Shown here piece by piece: positions 8,629 to 16,759 of a stretch of 18,896 nucleotides of DNA. Source of the DNA: Rhodospirillaceae bacterium (lineage in GTDB: Bacteria; Pseudomonadota; Alphaproteobacteria; UBA8366); contig PARQ01000007.1 in assembly GCA_002711555.1 (NCBI GenBank), positions 173,209-192,104 on the forward strand, written 5' to 3'. The notes below the pieces were generated by a model. That model was not told the DNA's origin. It saw only the letters and a program-made list of their open reading frames with translations, and ran no database searches. Position 1 is the stretch's first letter; each line of letters starts with the position of its first letter. The position numbers were made by a program, and so were the translations under genes.

Positions 8629-10308
8629 TCAACGACCTATTTTTTTTTGGTTTGTTTCTAAAAAATCACTACTGGTCTTATTCTGAAAAGCTGCCATGAT
8701 GAGTTCTTGAGTGTAAGAATCGCGCGGAGCCTCAAATATACGGGATGAATCACCTTCTTCCACTAACTTTCCGTGCCGCATGACTATCACTCTATCAGCA
8801 AGAGCTTTTACCACTTTGAGGTCGTGGCTTATAAATAAATAGGCAAGCTTATGTCTGGCTTGTAACGTGCGAAGAAGGTCTACAATTTGAGCCTGAACCG
8901 AACGGTCAAGCGCTGATGTGGGTTCATCCAAAACGATAAATCGAGGCCTTAAAACCAATGCCCGCGCGATAGCGATGCGCTGACGCTGCCCTCCAGAAAA
9001 TTCGTGGGGATACCGATTGCGATTGACCGGTTGAATACCCACTTCTTCCAGAACGTTTATGACTAGGTCGTCACGTTCGCGTTTATTTTCCCCAATTTCA
9101 TGGATACGCAAACCCTCCTCTACAATCTGGCCAACGGTCATCCGCGGGCTCAAACTACCGAACGGATCTTGAAAAACAACTTGCATCTGTCGTCTAAACG
9201 GACGCATCCCATTCGCTTTTAGATTTTGTAGGTCTTTCCCATCAAATCTAAGAACGCCCTCACTTTTCTGCAACTTAAGTAGGGCCATACCCAGAGTGGT
9301 CTTTCCAGATCCTGACTCACCAACAATACCAACTGTCTCCCCTTCATGAATTTTTATATTCATACCATCAACAGCGCGCACATAATCTACGACGCGGCGC
9401 AACAATCCTTCTCTTATTGGAAACCAAACCTTGATCTCTTTGCTTTCCAATAACACTGGCGCTGTTGTTTCTATTGCAAGCTTTGACCCCTTAGGTTCGG
9501 CATCGAGCAATTGCTTGGTATAAGCATGTGCCGGAGTTGAAAAAACTTTTTTTGTGTCACCGGATTCAACAATCGAGCCCTTCTCCATAACGCAAACCCT
9601 ATCGGCAATTTTCTCAACTACACCCAGATCATGGGTGATGAAAAGAAGCGCCATCCCAAACTTTCGCTGTAAGTTTGTTAGTAATTCAAGAATTTGGGCC
9701 TGTAATGTCACATCTAGTGCAGTGGTTGGTTCATCTGCGATTAATAGATCGGGTTCGTTCGCAAGTGCCATAGCAATCATTACTCGCTGCCGCTGTCCTC
9801 CTGAGAGTTCGTGCGGGAAAGCACCCAGCCGCTGATCTGCATTCTGAATGCCTACCTCCCCAAGTAACTCAATTACGCGTTTCCGAATCTGGTTTCCGGG
9901 GAAATCTTTATGGAGAATTAAAGACTCAGCTATCTGTTTTTCAATGGTATGAAGAGGGTTAAGTGCTGTCATAGGCTCTTGGAAAATCATTGATATTCTG
10001 TTGCCGCGAACCCGCCCTAAAATATCACTTCCAGCACCAAGAAGCTCATGACTCTTAAATTTGATAGAACCTGTCGGATGATATGCCGTTGTATAGGAAA
10101 GTAGTTGTAAAATTGAGAGCGCAATCACAGATTTTCCAGATCCCGACTCCCCAACTAACGCAACTGTTTCCCCTTTATTAACACTAAAAGAAACCCCCTT
10201 CACCGCCTCTATATCGCCATCTGAAGACCGAAAGGATACTGCTAAGTTTATTACATTAAGGAGTGTTTTCTGGCACACAGTATCAACCTTTTCTTGGGTC
10301 GAAAGCAT
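8629..10308 (-). CDS. yejF: Peptide ABC transporter, duplicated ATP-binding protein YejF
   Basis: A 559-residue cytoplasmic ATPase with two fused nucleotide-binding domains that powers the YejABEF importer. Domain 1 has Walker A GESGSGKS (53-60), signature LSGGQRQR (168-175) and a Walker B ending LLIADEP. Domain 2 has GESGSGKT (330-337), FSGGQRQR (437-444) and FIVLDEP. The switch histidines (FITHD, FISHD) are present in both. Length and order match E. coli YejF. The start is either GTG 10311 or ATG 10308, with GAGG six or nine bases away; ATG is preferred. The gene overlaps yejE by 26 bases. An A9 run (8640-8648) three codons before the stop forms an A-AAA-AAA slippery heptamer. Confidence 0.93.
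   Translation of the reverse strand: MLSTQEKVDTVCQKTLLNVINLAVSFRSSDGDIEAVKGVSFSVNKGETVALVGESGSGKSVIALSILQLLSYTTAYHPTGSIKFKSHELLGAGSDILGRVRGNRISMIFQEPMTALNPLHTIEKQIAESLILHKDFPGNQIRKRVIELLGEVGIQNADQRLGAFPHELSGGQRQRVMIAMALANEPDLLIADEPTTALDVTLQAQILELLTNLQRKFGMALLFITHDLGVVEKIADRVCVMEKGSIVESGDTKKVFSTPAHAYTKQLLDAEPKGSKLAIETTAPVLLESKEIKVWFPIREGLLRRVVDYVRAVDGMNIKIHEGETVGIVGESGSGKTTLGMALLKLQKSEGVLRFDGKDLQNLKANGMRPFRRQMQVVFQDPFGSLSPRMTVGQIVEEGLRIHEIGENKRERDDLVINVLEEVGIQPVNRNRYPHEFSGGQRQRIAIARALVLRPRFIVLDEPTSALDRSVQAQIVDLLRTLQARHKLAYLFISHDLKVVKALADRVIVMRHGKLVEEGDSSRIFEAPRDSYTQELIMAAFQNKTSSDFLETNQKKIGR
8640..8648 (-). other. A9 slippery run at the yejF-ghrA junction
   Basis: The coding (minus) strand reads CAA AAA AAA ATA in the yejF frame, which contains a perfect A-AAA-AAA heptamer. 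A shift of -1 avoids the yejF TGA at 8629-8631 and continues through an open frame into ghrA (TTG at 8632, ATG at 8626). The run is visible directly; any frameshifting is inference. Confidence 0.6.
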
Positions 10309-11338
10309 CACGCACTGCCTCGCCGATGAATACCATCAGAGATAACATAACTGAAATAACAACGAAGGCCGTGATACCCAACCATGGAGCAAAAAGATTA
10401 TCCTTACCTTGTTTAAGTAGTTCGCCCAATGAAGGTGACCCTGGTGGCAGACCAAATCCAAGGAAGTCCAGAGATGTCAATGTTATTACCGAGCCCGAAG
10501 TAATAAACGGCAGAAATGTTAAAGTCGCAACCATCGCGTTAGGCATCACATGCTGCATTATAATTACGCGGTTCGACTGACCCAGCGCGCGTGCAGCTTT
10601 TACATATTCAAAATTACGTCCTCTAAGAAACTCTGCTCGTACTACACCCACAAGCCCAGGCCAACTGAACAAAAGCATTAATCCTAATAACCACCAGAAA
10701 TTTGGCTGCACAACACTCGCCAATATAATTAACATATAAAGCATAGGTAATCCGACCCAAATTTCTATCACGCGCTGGCCTATGAGATCGACCAATCCTC
10801 CAAAATAGCCCTGTATTGCTCCAACAGCTATTCCAACCAAAGAACTTAAAATCGTTAGAGCCAAACCAAATAGTACTGATATTCGAAACCCATAAATCAT
10901 TCTAGAAAAGACATCTCTTGCCTGATCGTCTGTTCCTAACCAATTTTGTGTGGAAGGTGCAGAGGGTGCGGGGCTAGCCAAATCTGTGATATGGCTATCG
11001 TACCTGTAGCGAACAGGGGGCCAAATCATCCAACCATCAGCCTCTATTAACTTCTGTACATACACATCCGTATAATCGGCCTCGGTCTCAAAATCGCCGC
11101 CAAAATCTGTTTCCGAATAGAATTCAAAAATAGGAAAATATACATCACTCTTAAACCAAATAACCACCGGTCGATCATTTGCAATAAATTCAGCAAATAA
11201 TGAAACCACAAATAAAAAGAGAAATATCCACAGAGACCAGAAACCCCTCTTGTTTTTACGAAAATTATTCAATCGCCGTTGCATAAGAGGTGTAACCCTT
11301 AAATTCCTAGCCTCTGATACTTCTAAAGAACTAGCCAT
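10283..11338 (-). CDS. yejE: Peptide ABC transporter permease YejE
   Basis: A 351-residue inner-membrane permease that pairs with YejB. One hydrophobic segment near residues 33-53 is followed by a long periplasmic stretch. The family block NWLGTDDQARDVFSRM (132-147) leads into the core membrane segments. The cytoplasmic EAA loop that contacts the ATPase is at about 244-266 (EYVKAARALGQSNRVIIMQH). The C-terminus ends DAFDPRKG, as in DppC/YejE proteins. ATG 11338 has GAGGGA five bases upstream, which overlaps the yejB stop. The 3' end overlaps the start of yejF. Confidence 0.93.
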   Translation of the reverse strand: MASSLEVSEARNLRVTPLMQRRLNNFRKNKRGFWSLWIFLFLFVVSLFAEFIANDRPVVIWFKSDVYFPIFEFYSETDFGGDFETEADYTDVYVQKLIEADGWMIWPPVRYRYDSHITDLASPAPSAPSTQNWLGTDDQARDVFSRMIYGFRISVLFGLALTILSSLVGIAVGAIQGYFGGLVDLIGQRVIEIWVGLPMLYMLIILASVVQPNFWWLLGLMLLFSWPGLVGVVRAEFLRGRNFEYVKAARALGQSNRVIIMQHVMPNAMVATLTFLPFITSGSVITLTSLDFLGFGLPPGSPSLGELLKQGKDNLFAPWLGITAFVVISVMLSLMVFIGEAVRDAFDPRKG

Positions 11339-11347
11339 TTCAGTCCC

Positions 11348-12460
11348 TCATATCTTTCTACTTTCAAAGTCAATACGCGGGTCAACAATGGTGTAAACGA
11401 GGTCGCTTACCAACTGAAGAACGAGACCTATCAAAGTGAAGAAATAAAGAGTGCCGAAAAGGACTGGATAGTCTCGGTTAACAGCTGCCTCAAACCCTAA
11501 CAGCCCGAGCCCATCAAGTGAAAATATTACTTCTATTAGCAAGGATCCTGTGAAAAGGATTCCTATAAAAGCGCTTGGAAAACCAGCAATCACAATCAAC
11601 ATCGCATTTCGAAAAATATGACCATAAAGCACACGTTTTTCTGTCAACCCCTTTGCCCGTGCTGTGGTTACATACTGTTGATTTATTTGATCTAGAAAAG
11701 AATTCTTCGTCAACATTGTGAGCCCCGCAAAACCACCGATGACGAGGGAAAATATAGGAAGTGCCATGTGCCAGAGGTAATCGCCTATTAAAGCAAGAGT
11801 TGAAAGCTCACGCCAATCAGTTGAAACAAGACCACGCAGCGGGAACCAATCGAGGTAACGACCACCCGCAAATAACACCACAAGTAAGATTGCGAACAAA
11901 AAACCTGGCACAGCATTTCCAACGATTACCGCAGTACTGGAAAAAACATCGAAACGACTGCCATCCCGTACAGCTTTGGCTACGCCGAGCGGGATTGATA
12001 TAAGATAAATTAAAAGTGCACTCCATAAGCCCAGAGAAATTGATACCGGCATCTTTTCAATCACCAAGGACGTGACGCTTTGATCAAGGAAGTAGCTATT
12101 GCCAAAATCGAAGGTAATATAATTCCCCATCATAAAAAGAAATCGTTCGTACGCCGGTCTATCAAAGCCAAACTGCTTTTCAAGCTGCCTTATGAAAGCT
12201 GGATCAAGGCCCTGTGCACCCCTATATTTGTTTTCAATTGAACCAGCTTGGCCAGTGGCCCCTTGCATGTCTCTTCCTGATTCTGACGATGTATCACCCG
12301 TGAACTTAGCCGTAGCCGAGACTGCTGTTCCCTTTATTTCAGCTATCATCTGTTCAACCGGACCGCCCGGAGCTACATGCACGATTGCAAAATTGATAAG
12401 CATTATTCCACAAAGGGTTGGGATGATTAGGAGCAGTCGGCGAATGATGTAGCCAAGCAT
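11348..12460 (-). CDS. yejB: Peptide ABC transporter permease YejB
   Basis: A 370-residue inner-membrane permease of the DppB/OppB group. The N-terminus ([22 protein letters not shown]) forms the first membrane helix, and APGGPVEQ follows at 30-37. A polar insert at about 45-80 ends in [11 protein letters not shown], characteristic of YejB rather than DppB. The EAA loop is at about 262-285 ([20 protein letters not shown]), and the protein ends [12 protein letters not shown]. The start is either GTG 12463 or ATG 12460; the ATG is preferred. GGAAG lies 12 or 15 bases upstream. It begins 19 bases after the yejA stop, and its frame is reached from yejA by a one-base shift. Confidence 0.93.
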   Translation of the reverse strand: MLGYIIRRLLLIIPTLCGIMLINFAIVHVAPGGPVEQMIAEIKGTAVSATAKFTGDTSSESGRDMQGATGQAGSIENKYRGAQGLDPAFIRQLEKQFGFDRPAYERFLFMMGNYITFDFGNSYFLDQSVTSLVIEKMPVSISLGLWSALLIYLISIPLGVAKAVRDGSRFDVFSSTAVIVGNAVPGFLFAILLVVLFAGGRYLDWFPLRGLVSTDWRELSTLALIGDYLWHMALPIFSLVIGGFAGLTMLTKNSFLDQINQQYVTTARAKGLTEKRVLYGHIFRNAMLIVIAGFPSAFIGILFTGSLLIEVIFSLDGLGLLGFEAAVNRDYPVLFGTLYFFTLIGLVLQLVSDLVYTIVDPRIDFESRKI

Positions 12461-12479
12461 CACTGCGAATAGGCGCTTC

Positions 12480-14348
12480 CTAGCGCCCCCCCCTCATCGC
12501 AGCACCATAACCTGCGCGGCGTAATGCAAAATCTTTCTTCGGATCAATCCACCATGCAGAAAAAACTATTCCGTTCTTAGGTGTTCTTACTGGCATACCA
12601 AATCTGTTCCAATAAACGATCCGGTCATTATCAGTGTGCCAGTGCGGTATTACCAAATGCTGCCAGAGCAAAACCCTATCCAAGGCGTGGCTATGAGCGA
12701 CAAGTTTTTTTCGGTCTGACGCTGCAATCAATCCTTCGACCAACTCATCTACGACATTATTCTTAAGCCCAGAAAGGTTACGACTGCCAGTTCTGTCCGC
12801 AGCGTTAGATGTCCAGTACATCCTCTGCTCGTTGCCAGGCGAAGAGCTCTGGCCCCAAGTTGTAACAACCATGTCAAAATCAAAACTCTGGGTACGTTTC
12901 TGATACTGCGCTGAGTCCACAGTTCGCACATGCGCGATTATACCGAGCTTTTTTAAGTTTTTCTTGAACGGCAGAGCTATTCTTTCGAATAGGGGGCTCA
13001 CCAGAAGAATCTCAAACTCGAGCGGTTGGCCAGACTCCTGGTGAACAAGTCTCCGCAGGCCCCTATCAAATTTCCAACCCGCCCTTTTTAATAGATTGCG
13101 AGCCTTACGAAGATTATCGCGGTTATTCCCTGATCCATCGGTTTCAGGAGCAGTGTAATAAGAACTAAAAACCTCCTGAGGTAATTTCGTCCGATATGGT
13201 TCTAGTATAACAAGTTCTTCTGCCGAGGGCATTCCTAATGCGGACAACTCAGAATTAGCGAAAAAACTCTCTGTACGCTTATATTGACTATAAAACAGAG
13301 TTTTATTTGACCATTCAAAATCAAAGGCATAGCTTAAAGCTTCCCGAACCCTCCGATCATTGAAGACTTGACGGCGCGTATTAAAAACAAATCCCTGCAT
13401 TCCTTGTGTGCGTTCATGCTTGAAGGAACGCTTCAGCAAAAAACCTTTCTTCAAAGCAGGAATTTTATAACCGGTTGCCCAAGCCTTCGATGAATTTTCT
13501 TGCCGAAAATCAAACCGCCCCGCTTTGAATGCCTCCAATGCGACTGTACCATCTCGAAAATATTCATAAACAATCTGCCTGAAATTATGACGACCTCGGT
13601 TTACGGGCAGCTCGCGCCCCCAATAATTCTCTACCCTCTCGTAGGTAATTGAACGATTAGGCTCGTAACTTTTAATTTTGTAGGGACCACTGCCGAGTGG
13701 CGGAATCAGCGTTGTTTTGGTTGGGTCACGATTTTCCCAATAATGCTTAGGAAAAACCTGTAACTGTCCCAAGATCAGGGGCAACTCCCTGTTCTTTCCT
13801 GGCTCAAACGAAAATTTAACTCGCCGTTCACCGATTTTCTCTACTTTTGAAACGTTGCCATAATAAAAACGATAATAAGGGTGCCCTTTAGTCAAAAGAA
13901 AGTTGAAACTCCAAATCAAGTCAGCCGCAGAGATAGGACGCCCATCATGCCAATAGGCTCCCTTACGCAGAGTAAAAATAGCCCAAGATCTATCTTTTGG
14001 GACTTCAATAGACTCAGCTAACACCCCATACATAGAAAAGGGTTCGTCAGCTGAGCTTTCCATTAAAGTATCATATATTCTATTTAAACCTGCCGCCTTC
14101 CGACCTTTTATAATGAAGGTATTAAAGGTATCGTATCCACCGATAGAGCCAAGACGCACTGCGCCCCCTTTTGGAGCTCTTGGATTCACATACTCAAAAT
14201 TCCTAAAATTATCTGGGTATTTCAATTTTCCGTGCATTGCGATGCCGTGTCCACGATACAAGTGATCAGATGCATTACCCACACCATAGTTCGAAAACAC
14301 AATCAGAGCAGCGACTAGATAAATAAATATTGATTCAAAAAGTTTCAT
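12480..14348 (-). CDS. yejA: Periplasmic oligopeptide-binding protein YejA
   Basis: A 622-residue solute-binding protein of the SBP_bac_5 family, the receptor of the YejABEF importer. In E. coli this system imports peptides and microcin C. A signal peptide is clear: a Lys after the start Met, a hydrophobic stretch at about 7-19, and a likely cut near VGNA-SD (26/27). Family blocks are [10 protein letters not shown], the [19 protein letters not shown] segment, AWATGY and [25 protein letters not shown]. The start is GTG 14351 or ATG 14348, and no strong ribosome site is seen. The coding strand has a G8 run (12486-12493) just before the stop, giving a C-terminus of MRGGR. Confidence 0.93.
   Translation of the reverse strand: MKLFESIFIYLVAALIVFSNYGVGNASDHLYRGHGIAMHGKLKYPDNFRNFEYVNPRAPKGGAVRLGSIGGYDTFNTFIIKGRKAAGLNRIYDTLMESSADEPFSMYGVLAESIEVPKDRSWAIFTLRKGAYWHDGRPISAADLIWSFNFLLTKGHPYYRFYYGNVSKVEKIGERRVKFSFEPGKNRELPLILGQLQVFPKHYWENRDPTKTTLIPPLGSGPYKIKSYEPNRSITYERVENYWGRELPVNRGRHNFRQIVYEYFRDGTVALEAFKAGRFDFRQENSSKAWATGYKIPALKKGFLLKRSFKHERTQGMQGFVFNTRRQVFNDRRVREALSYAFDFEWSNKTLFYSQYKRTESFFANSELSALGMPSAEELVILEPYRTKLPQEVFSSYYTAPETDGSGNNRDNLRKARNLLKRAGWKFDRGLRRLVHQESGQPLEFEILLVSPLFERIALPFKKNLKKLGIIAHVRTVDSAQYQKRTQSFDFDMVVTTWGQSSSPGNEQRMYWTSNAADRTGSRNLSGLKNNVVDELVEGLIAASDRKKLVAHSHALDRVLLWQHLVIPHWHTDNDRIVYWNRFGMPVRTPKNGIVFSAWWIDPKKDFALRRAGYGAAMRGGR
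12486..12493 (-). other. G8 homopolymer at the 3' end of yejA
   Basis: Eight consecutive C on the plus strand, so G8 in yejA, lie two codons before the stop. With one G fewer the frame skips the TAG and stays open into the GTG-ATG start of yejB. With one G more it stops about a dozen codons later. Confidence 0.6.
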
Positions 14349-14402
14349 CACAAAGACTTAAGCGGGTGAAGATATGAATTCAAGCAAGATCATTCCATCA
14401 AA

Positions 14403-15188
14403 TCATGAGTTTAAATACTGGAGAGCTTCATCTCTGGTTTCTATATTCGCTGCCGCAAGGACGTGCCCGTCTGAAGCAATCCCCAACGGTTTGCCCGTCC
14501 AATCACAGACAATGCCGCCGGCACCCTCTATTACCGGAACTAAAGCCATGTAATCGTATGGTTTCATCTTGGCCTCAACGACAAGATCAACAAATCCAGA
14601 CGCAAGCAGCCCGTAGGCATAGCAATCTCCACCAAACCGCGTTTGTCTAACTGCTGAACTTAATCGAGAAAATTTAACTTCGTCAGGTGGACCGTCAAAC
14701 ATAGACGGATGTGTAGAGTACATGTAACATTCGCTAAGCGCTGAAAAAGTCTTAGTAGCTACTGCGTTGCCGTTAAAAGTTGACCCTATACCACAGATGC
14801 CAAGCCAACGTTCACCGATTACGGGCTGGTCGATGACCCCGATCTTGGGAATCCCTTCTACCAGCAACGCTATCAATGTGCCAAAAATTGGCATTCCAGT
14901 AATAAACGATTGGGTACCATCAATAGGGTCCAAGACCCAGACGTGTGAGGCATCCTCACGAACCGCTCCAAACTCCTCACCAATTATGCCATGTTCGGGA
15001 AAATTTTTTTCAATACGCTGAATAATAGCTGCTTCTGCATTCCTATCAGCAATTGTAACCGGGCTTTCATCACCTTTTATCTCAACGTCGAAAGACGCGC
15101 GAAAGTACTTGCGCAGAATAGCACCACTCACGTCCGCGAGTGCCGATGCTACTTCGGCAAGGCTTACGAGGTCATTCTTCATAACCAT
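14403..15188 (-). CDS. hisN: Inositol monophosphatase-family phosphatase, histidinol-phosphatase (HisN) type
   Basis: A 261-residue Mg2+-dependent, Li+-sensitive-type phosphatase. HisN removes phosphate from histidinol phosphate in histidine synthesis; close relatives act on myo-inositol phosphate or PAP. Metal-binding motifs are GEE with Glu71/Glu72, DPIDGTQSF (87-95) and Asp212 in YDYMALVPVIEGAGG. The GGDCYAYGLLASG segment (187-199) favours the HisN branch. ATG 15188 is the longest start and an in-frame ATG at 15182 is also possible; neither has a clear ribosome site. It lies 32 bases after cycM and 51 bases before yejA. No other histidine gene is in the window, so the substrate is inferred from similarity alone. 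Confidence 0.82.
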   Translation of the reverse strand: MVMKNDLVSLAEVASALADVSGAILRKYFRASFDVEIKGDESPVTIADRNAEAAIIQRIEKNFPEHGIIGEEFGAVREDASHVWVLDPIDGTQSFITGMPIFGTLIALLVEGIPKIGVIDQPVIGERWLGICGIGSTFNGNAVATKTFSALSECYMYSTHPSMFDGPPDEVKFSRLSSAVRQTRFGGDCYAYGLLASGFVDLVVEAKMKPYDYMALVPVIEGAGGIVCDWTGKPLGIASDGHVLAAANIETRDEALQYLNS

Positions 15189-15220
15189 CCATGGTTAAGG
15201 GCACTGAGACATATTTTATT

Positions 15221-15766
15221 TTACGGAAGCGGCTGCGGATTATCACTTAGTGACCTCATATAGGCTATTAGCGAAGCACGATCTTTTGCTTTTTTCAAAC
15301 CCACAAAGCTCATCTTAGTACCTTTGACGTATTTTTTTGGTTTCCATAGGAATTTGTTTAGCTCAGCGTATGTCCAATTACCTTTAAGCTTTTTAAATGC
15401 GCTTGAGTAACCATAACCAGCAGCCACAGCCTGCCTCTTACCAATGGTTTGCCATAAGTTAGGTCCAATGCGGTTTTTGCCGCCCTTTGCGAAGGTGTGA
15501 CAGGCAGTACATTTTTTAGCAACTTTTTGACCGGAACTCACACTAGCATTGGCTAATAATGGCATGATTGTTTCAGGGCCGACCGGTATTGAGTTTCCTT
15601 TGGGAATATTGGCTATGACTGTGCCCCCATCTATTGAATAAGCCTGCTTTTCAAGCATCGTGGGTTGGTAAACAAAGCTGGTGATAAATGCTGCTGTCAT
15701 AGCAATAAGAGCGGCCCCTATTATTGCCGCAGCTAATTTGTTAAAAAATAAAGGATCGTTGAACAT
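15221..15766 (-). CDS. cycM: Membrane-anchored cytochrome c, CycM/c552 type
   Basis: A 181-residue class I cytochrome c with an uncleaved N-terminal anchor at about residues 11-33 and a periplasmic heme domain. CycM-type proteins carry electrons from the bc1 complex to aa3 cytochrome oxidase in alphaproteobacteria. The heme motif is Cys86-Thr-Ala-Cys89-His90. The distal ligand is probably Met152 in GTKMSFVG. GPNLW (101-105) and the C-terminal helix SLIAYMRSL are typical. The frame opens at a TTG at 15778, but ATG 15766 has GAGGT (15776-15772) five bases upstream and is the better start. It is divergent from kdsB and probably heads the minus-strand unit. Confidence 0.9.
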   Translation of the reverse strand: MFNDPLFFNKLAAAIIGAALIAMTAAFITSFVYQPTMLEKQAYSIDGGTVIANIPKGNSIPVGPETIMPLLANASVSSGQKVAKKCTACHTFAKGGKNRIGPNLWQTIGKRQAVAAGYGYSSAFKKLKGNWTYAELNKFLWKPKKYVKGTKMSFVGLKKAKDRASLIAYMRSLSDNPQPLP

Positions 15767-15958
15767 TGTCGACCTCAAACCTTCACTATTGATAGACCTT
15801 CTGCGAATGCATTGGTTTAATTAGTAGTTAACGAAACGACGCAATCTTACTACATTATTCTATATCAACTTGATCTAATGCCAAAGTTGGAGCTCTCGGT
15901 CAACCTCGCGTCATAATGCCACACAAACCCATTTTGCTGAATAACCCGTTCATCCACG
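15767..15958. promoter_or_regulatory. Divergent intergenic region between cycM and kdsB
   Basis: About 190 AT-rich bases separate two divergent genes and must hold promoters for both directions. I could not identify -35/-10 pairs with confidence and saw no strong inverted repeat. If kdsB starts at 15980 the region extends to 15979. Confidence 0.4.
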
Positions 15959-15979
15959 ATGAGGCACAACAACATTCAA

Positions 15980-16723
15980 ATGAAGATACTAACAAAACCT
16001 ATTGTTTTAATCCCGGCTCGATTAGCAGCGACTCGGTTTCCTAACAAACCACTTGCTCCAATACATGGAGAACCAATGATCACCCACGTCTGGAAACGAG
16101 CGGTGGAAGCAGGAATCGGTCCCGTCATCGTAGCGGCGGGGGACCAAGAAATTGTCGATGCAATATCGAGAGCTGGAGGCAAGGCATTACTCACAGACCC
16201 CAGACTACCGTCTGGGTCAGATCGAATTCATGCGGCATTATGTGAATATGATCCCGATGTTAAATACGACGTTGTCATAAATGTCCAAGGCGATCTTCCC
16301 ACTTTAGATACCAAAGCCATACAAGCCTGCCTGTTACCTCTGGAAAATGAAGAAGTCGACATCGCTACTATTGGCGCTACGATAACGAAAGAGGCAGAGT
16401 TCTCTGATCCAAATGTTGTCAAGGTCATTGCGTCGATTCCGAAAGGAAAGAAAATAGGTAGGTGTTTATATTTCACCCGCGCCACAGCACCCGCCGGTGA
16501 TGGACCCCTCATTCATCACATAGGGCTCTATGCCTTTCGTCGCACTGCTCTTGAGCAATTCGTAACATTACCTTCAGGAGTGCTGGAGGAGCGTGAAACA
16601 TTGGAGCAACTCCGTGCGCTCGAAGCTGGCTTGCGAATTGACATAGCGCTCGTTGACACAGTCCCAATCGGTGTCGATACTCCTGGTGATCTAAGCCGAG
16701 CAGCCAGTATACTGCAGCCGTAG
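15980..16723 (+). CDS. kdsB: 3-deoxy-manno-octulosonate cytidylyltransferase
   Basis: KdsB (EC 2.7.7.38) activates Kdo with CTP to CMP-Kdo for the inner core of lipopolysaccharide, so the host is a Gram-negative with Kdo. The 247-residue length is normal. The nucleotide-binding N-terminus is IPARLAATRFPNKPL (11-25). LPSGSDRIHAAL (76-87) and NVQGDLPTLD (101-110) are family motifs; the LPT in place of EPL is what I recall of alphaproteobacterial members. The frame starts at ATG 15959, but ATG 15980 gives the usual N-terminus. Neither has a well-spaced ribosome site; GAGG at 15961-15964 is 15 bases from the second ATG. pheA follows after 36 bases. Confidence 0.92.
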   Translation: MKILTKPIVLIPARLAATRFPNKPLAPIHGEPMITHVWKRAVEAGIGPVIVAAGDQEIVDAISRAGGKALLTDPRLPSGSDRIHAALCEYDPDVKYDVVINVQGDLPTLDTKAIQACLLPLENEEVDIATIGATITKEAEFSDPNVVKVIASIPKGKKIGRCLYFTRATAPAGDGPLIHHIGLYAFRRTALEQFVTLPSGVLEERETLEQLRALEAGLRIDIALVDTVPIGVDTPGDLSRAASILQP

Positions 16724-16759
16724 ATATAGTTGCATAGAGTTTTTCAGGATAAACAAAAA

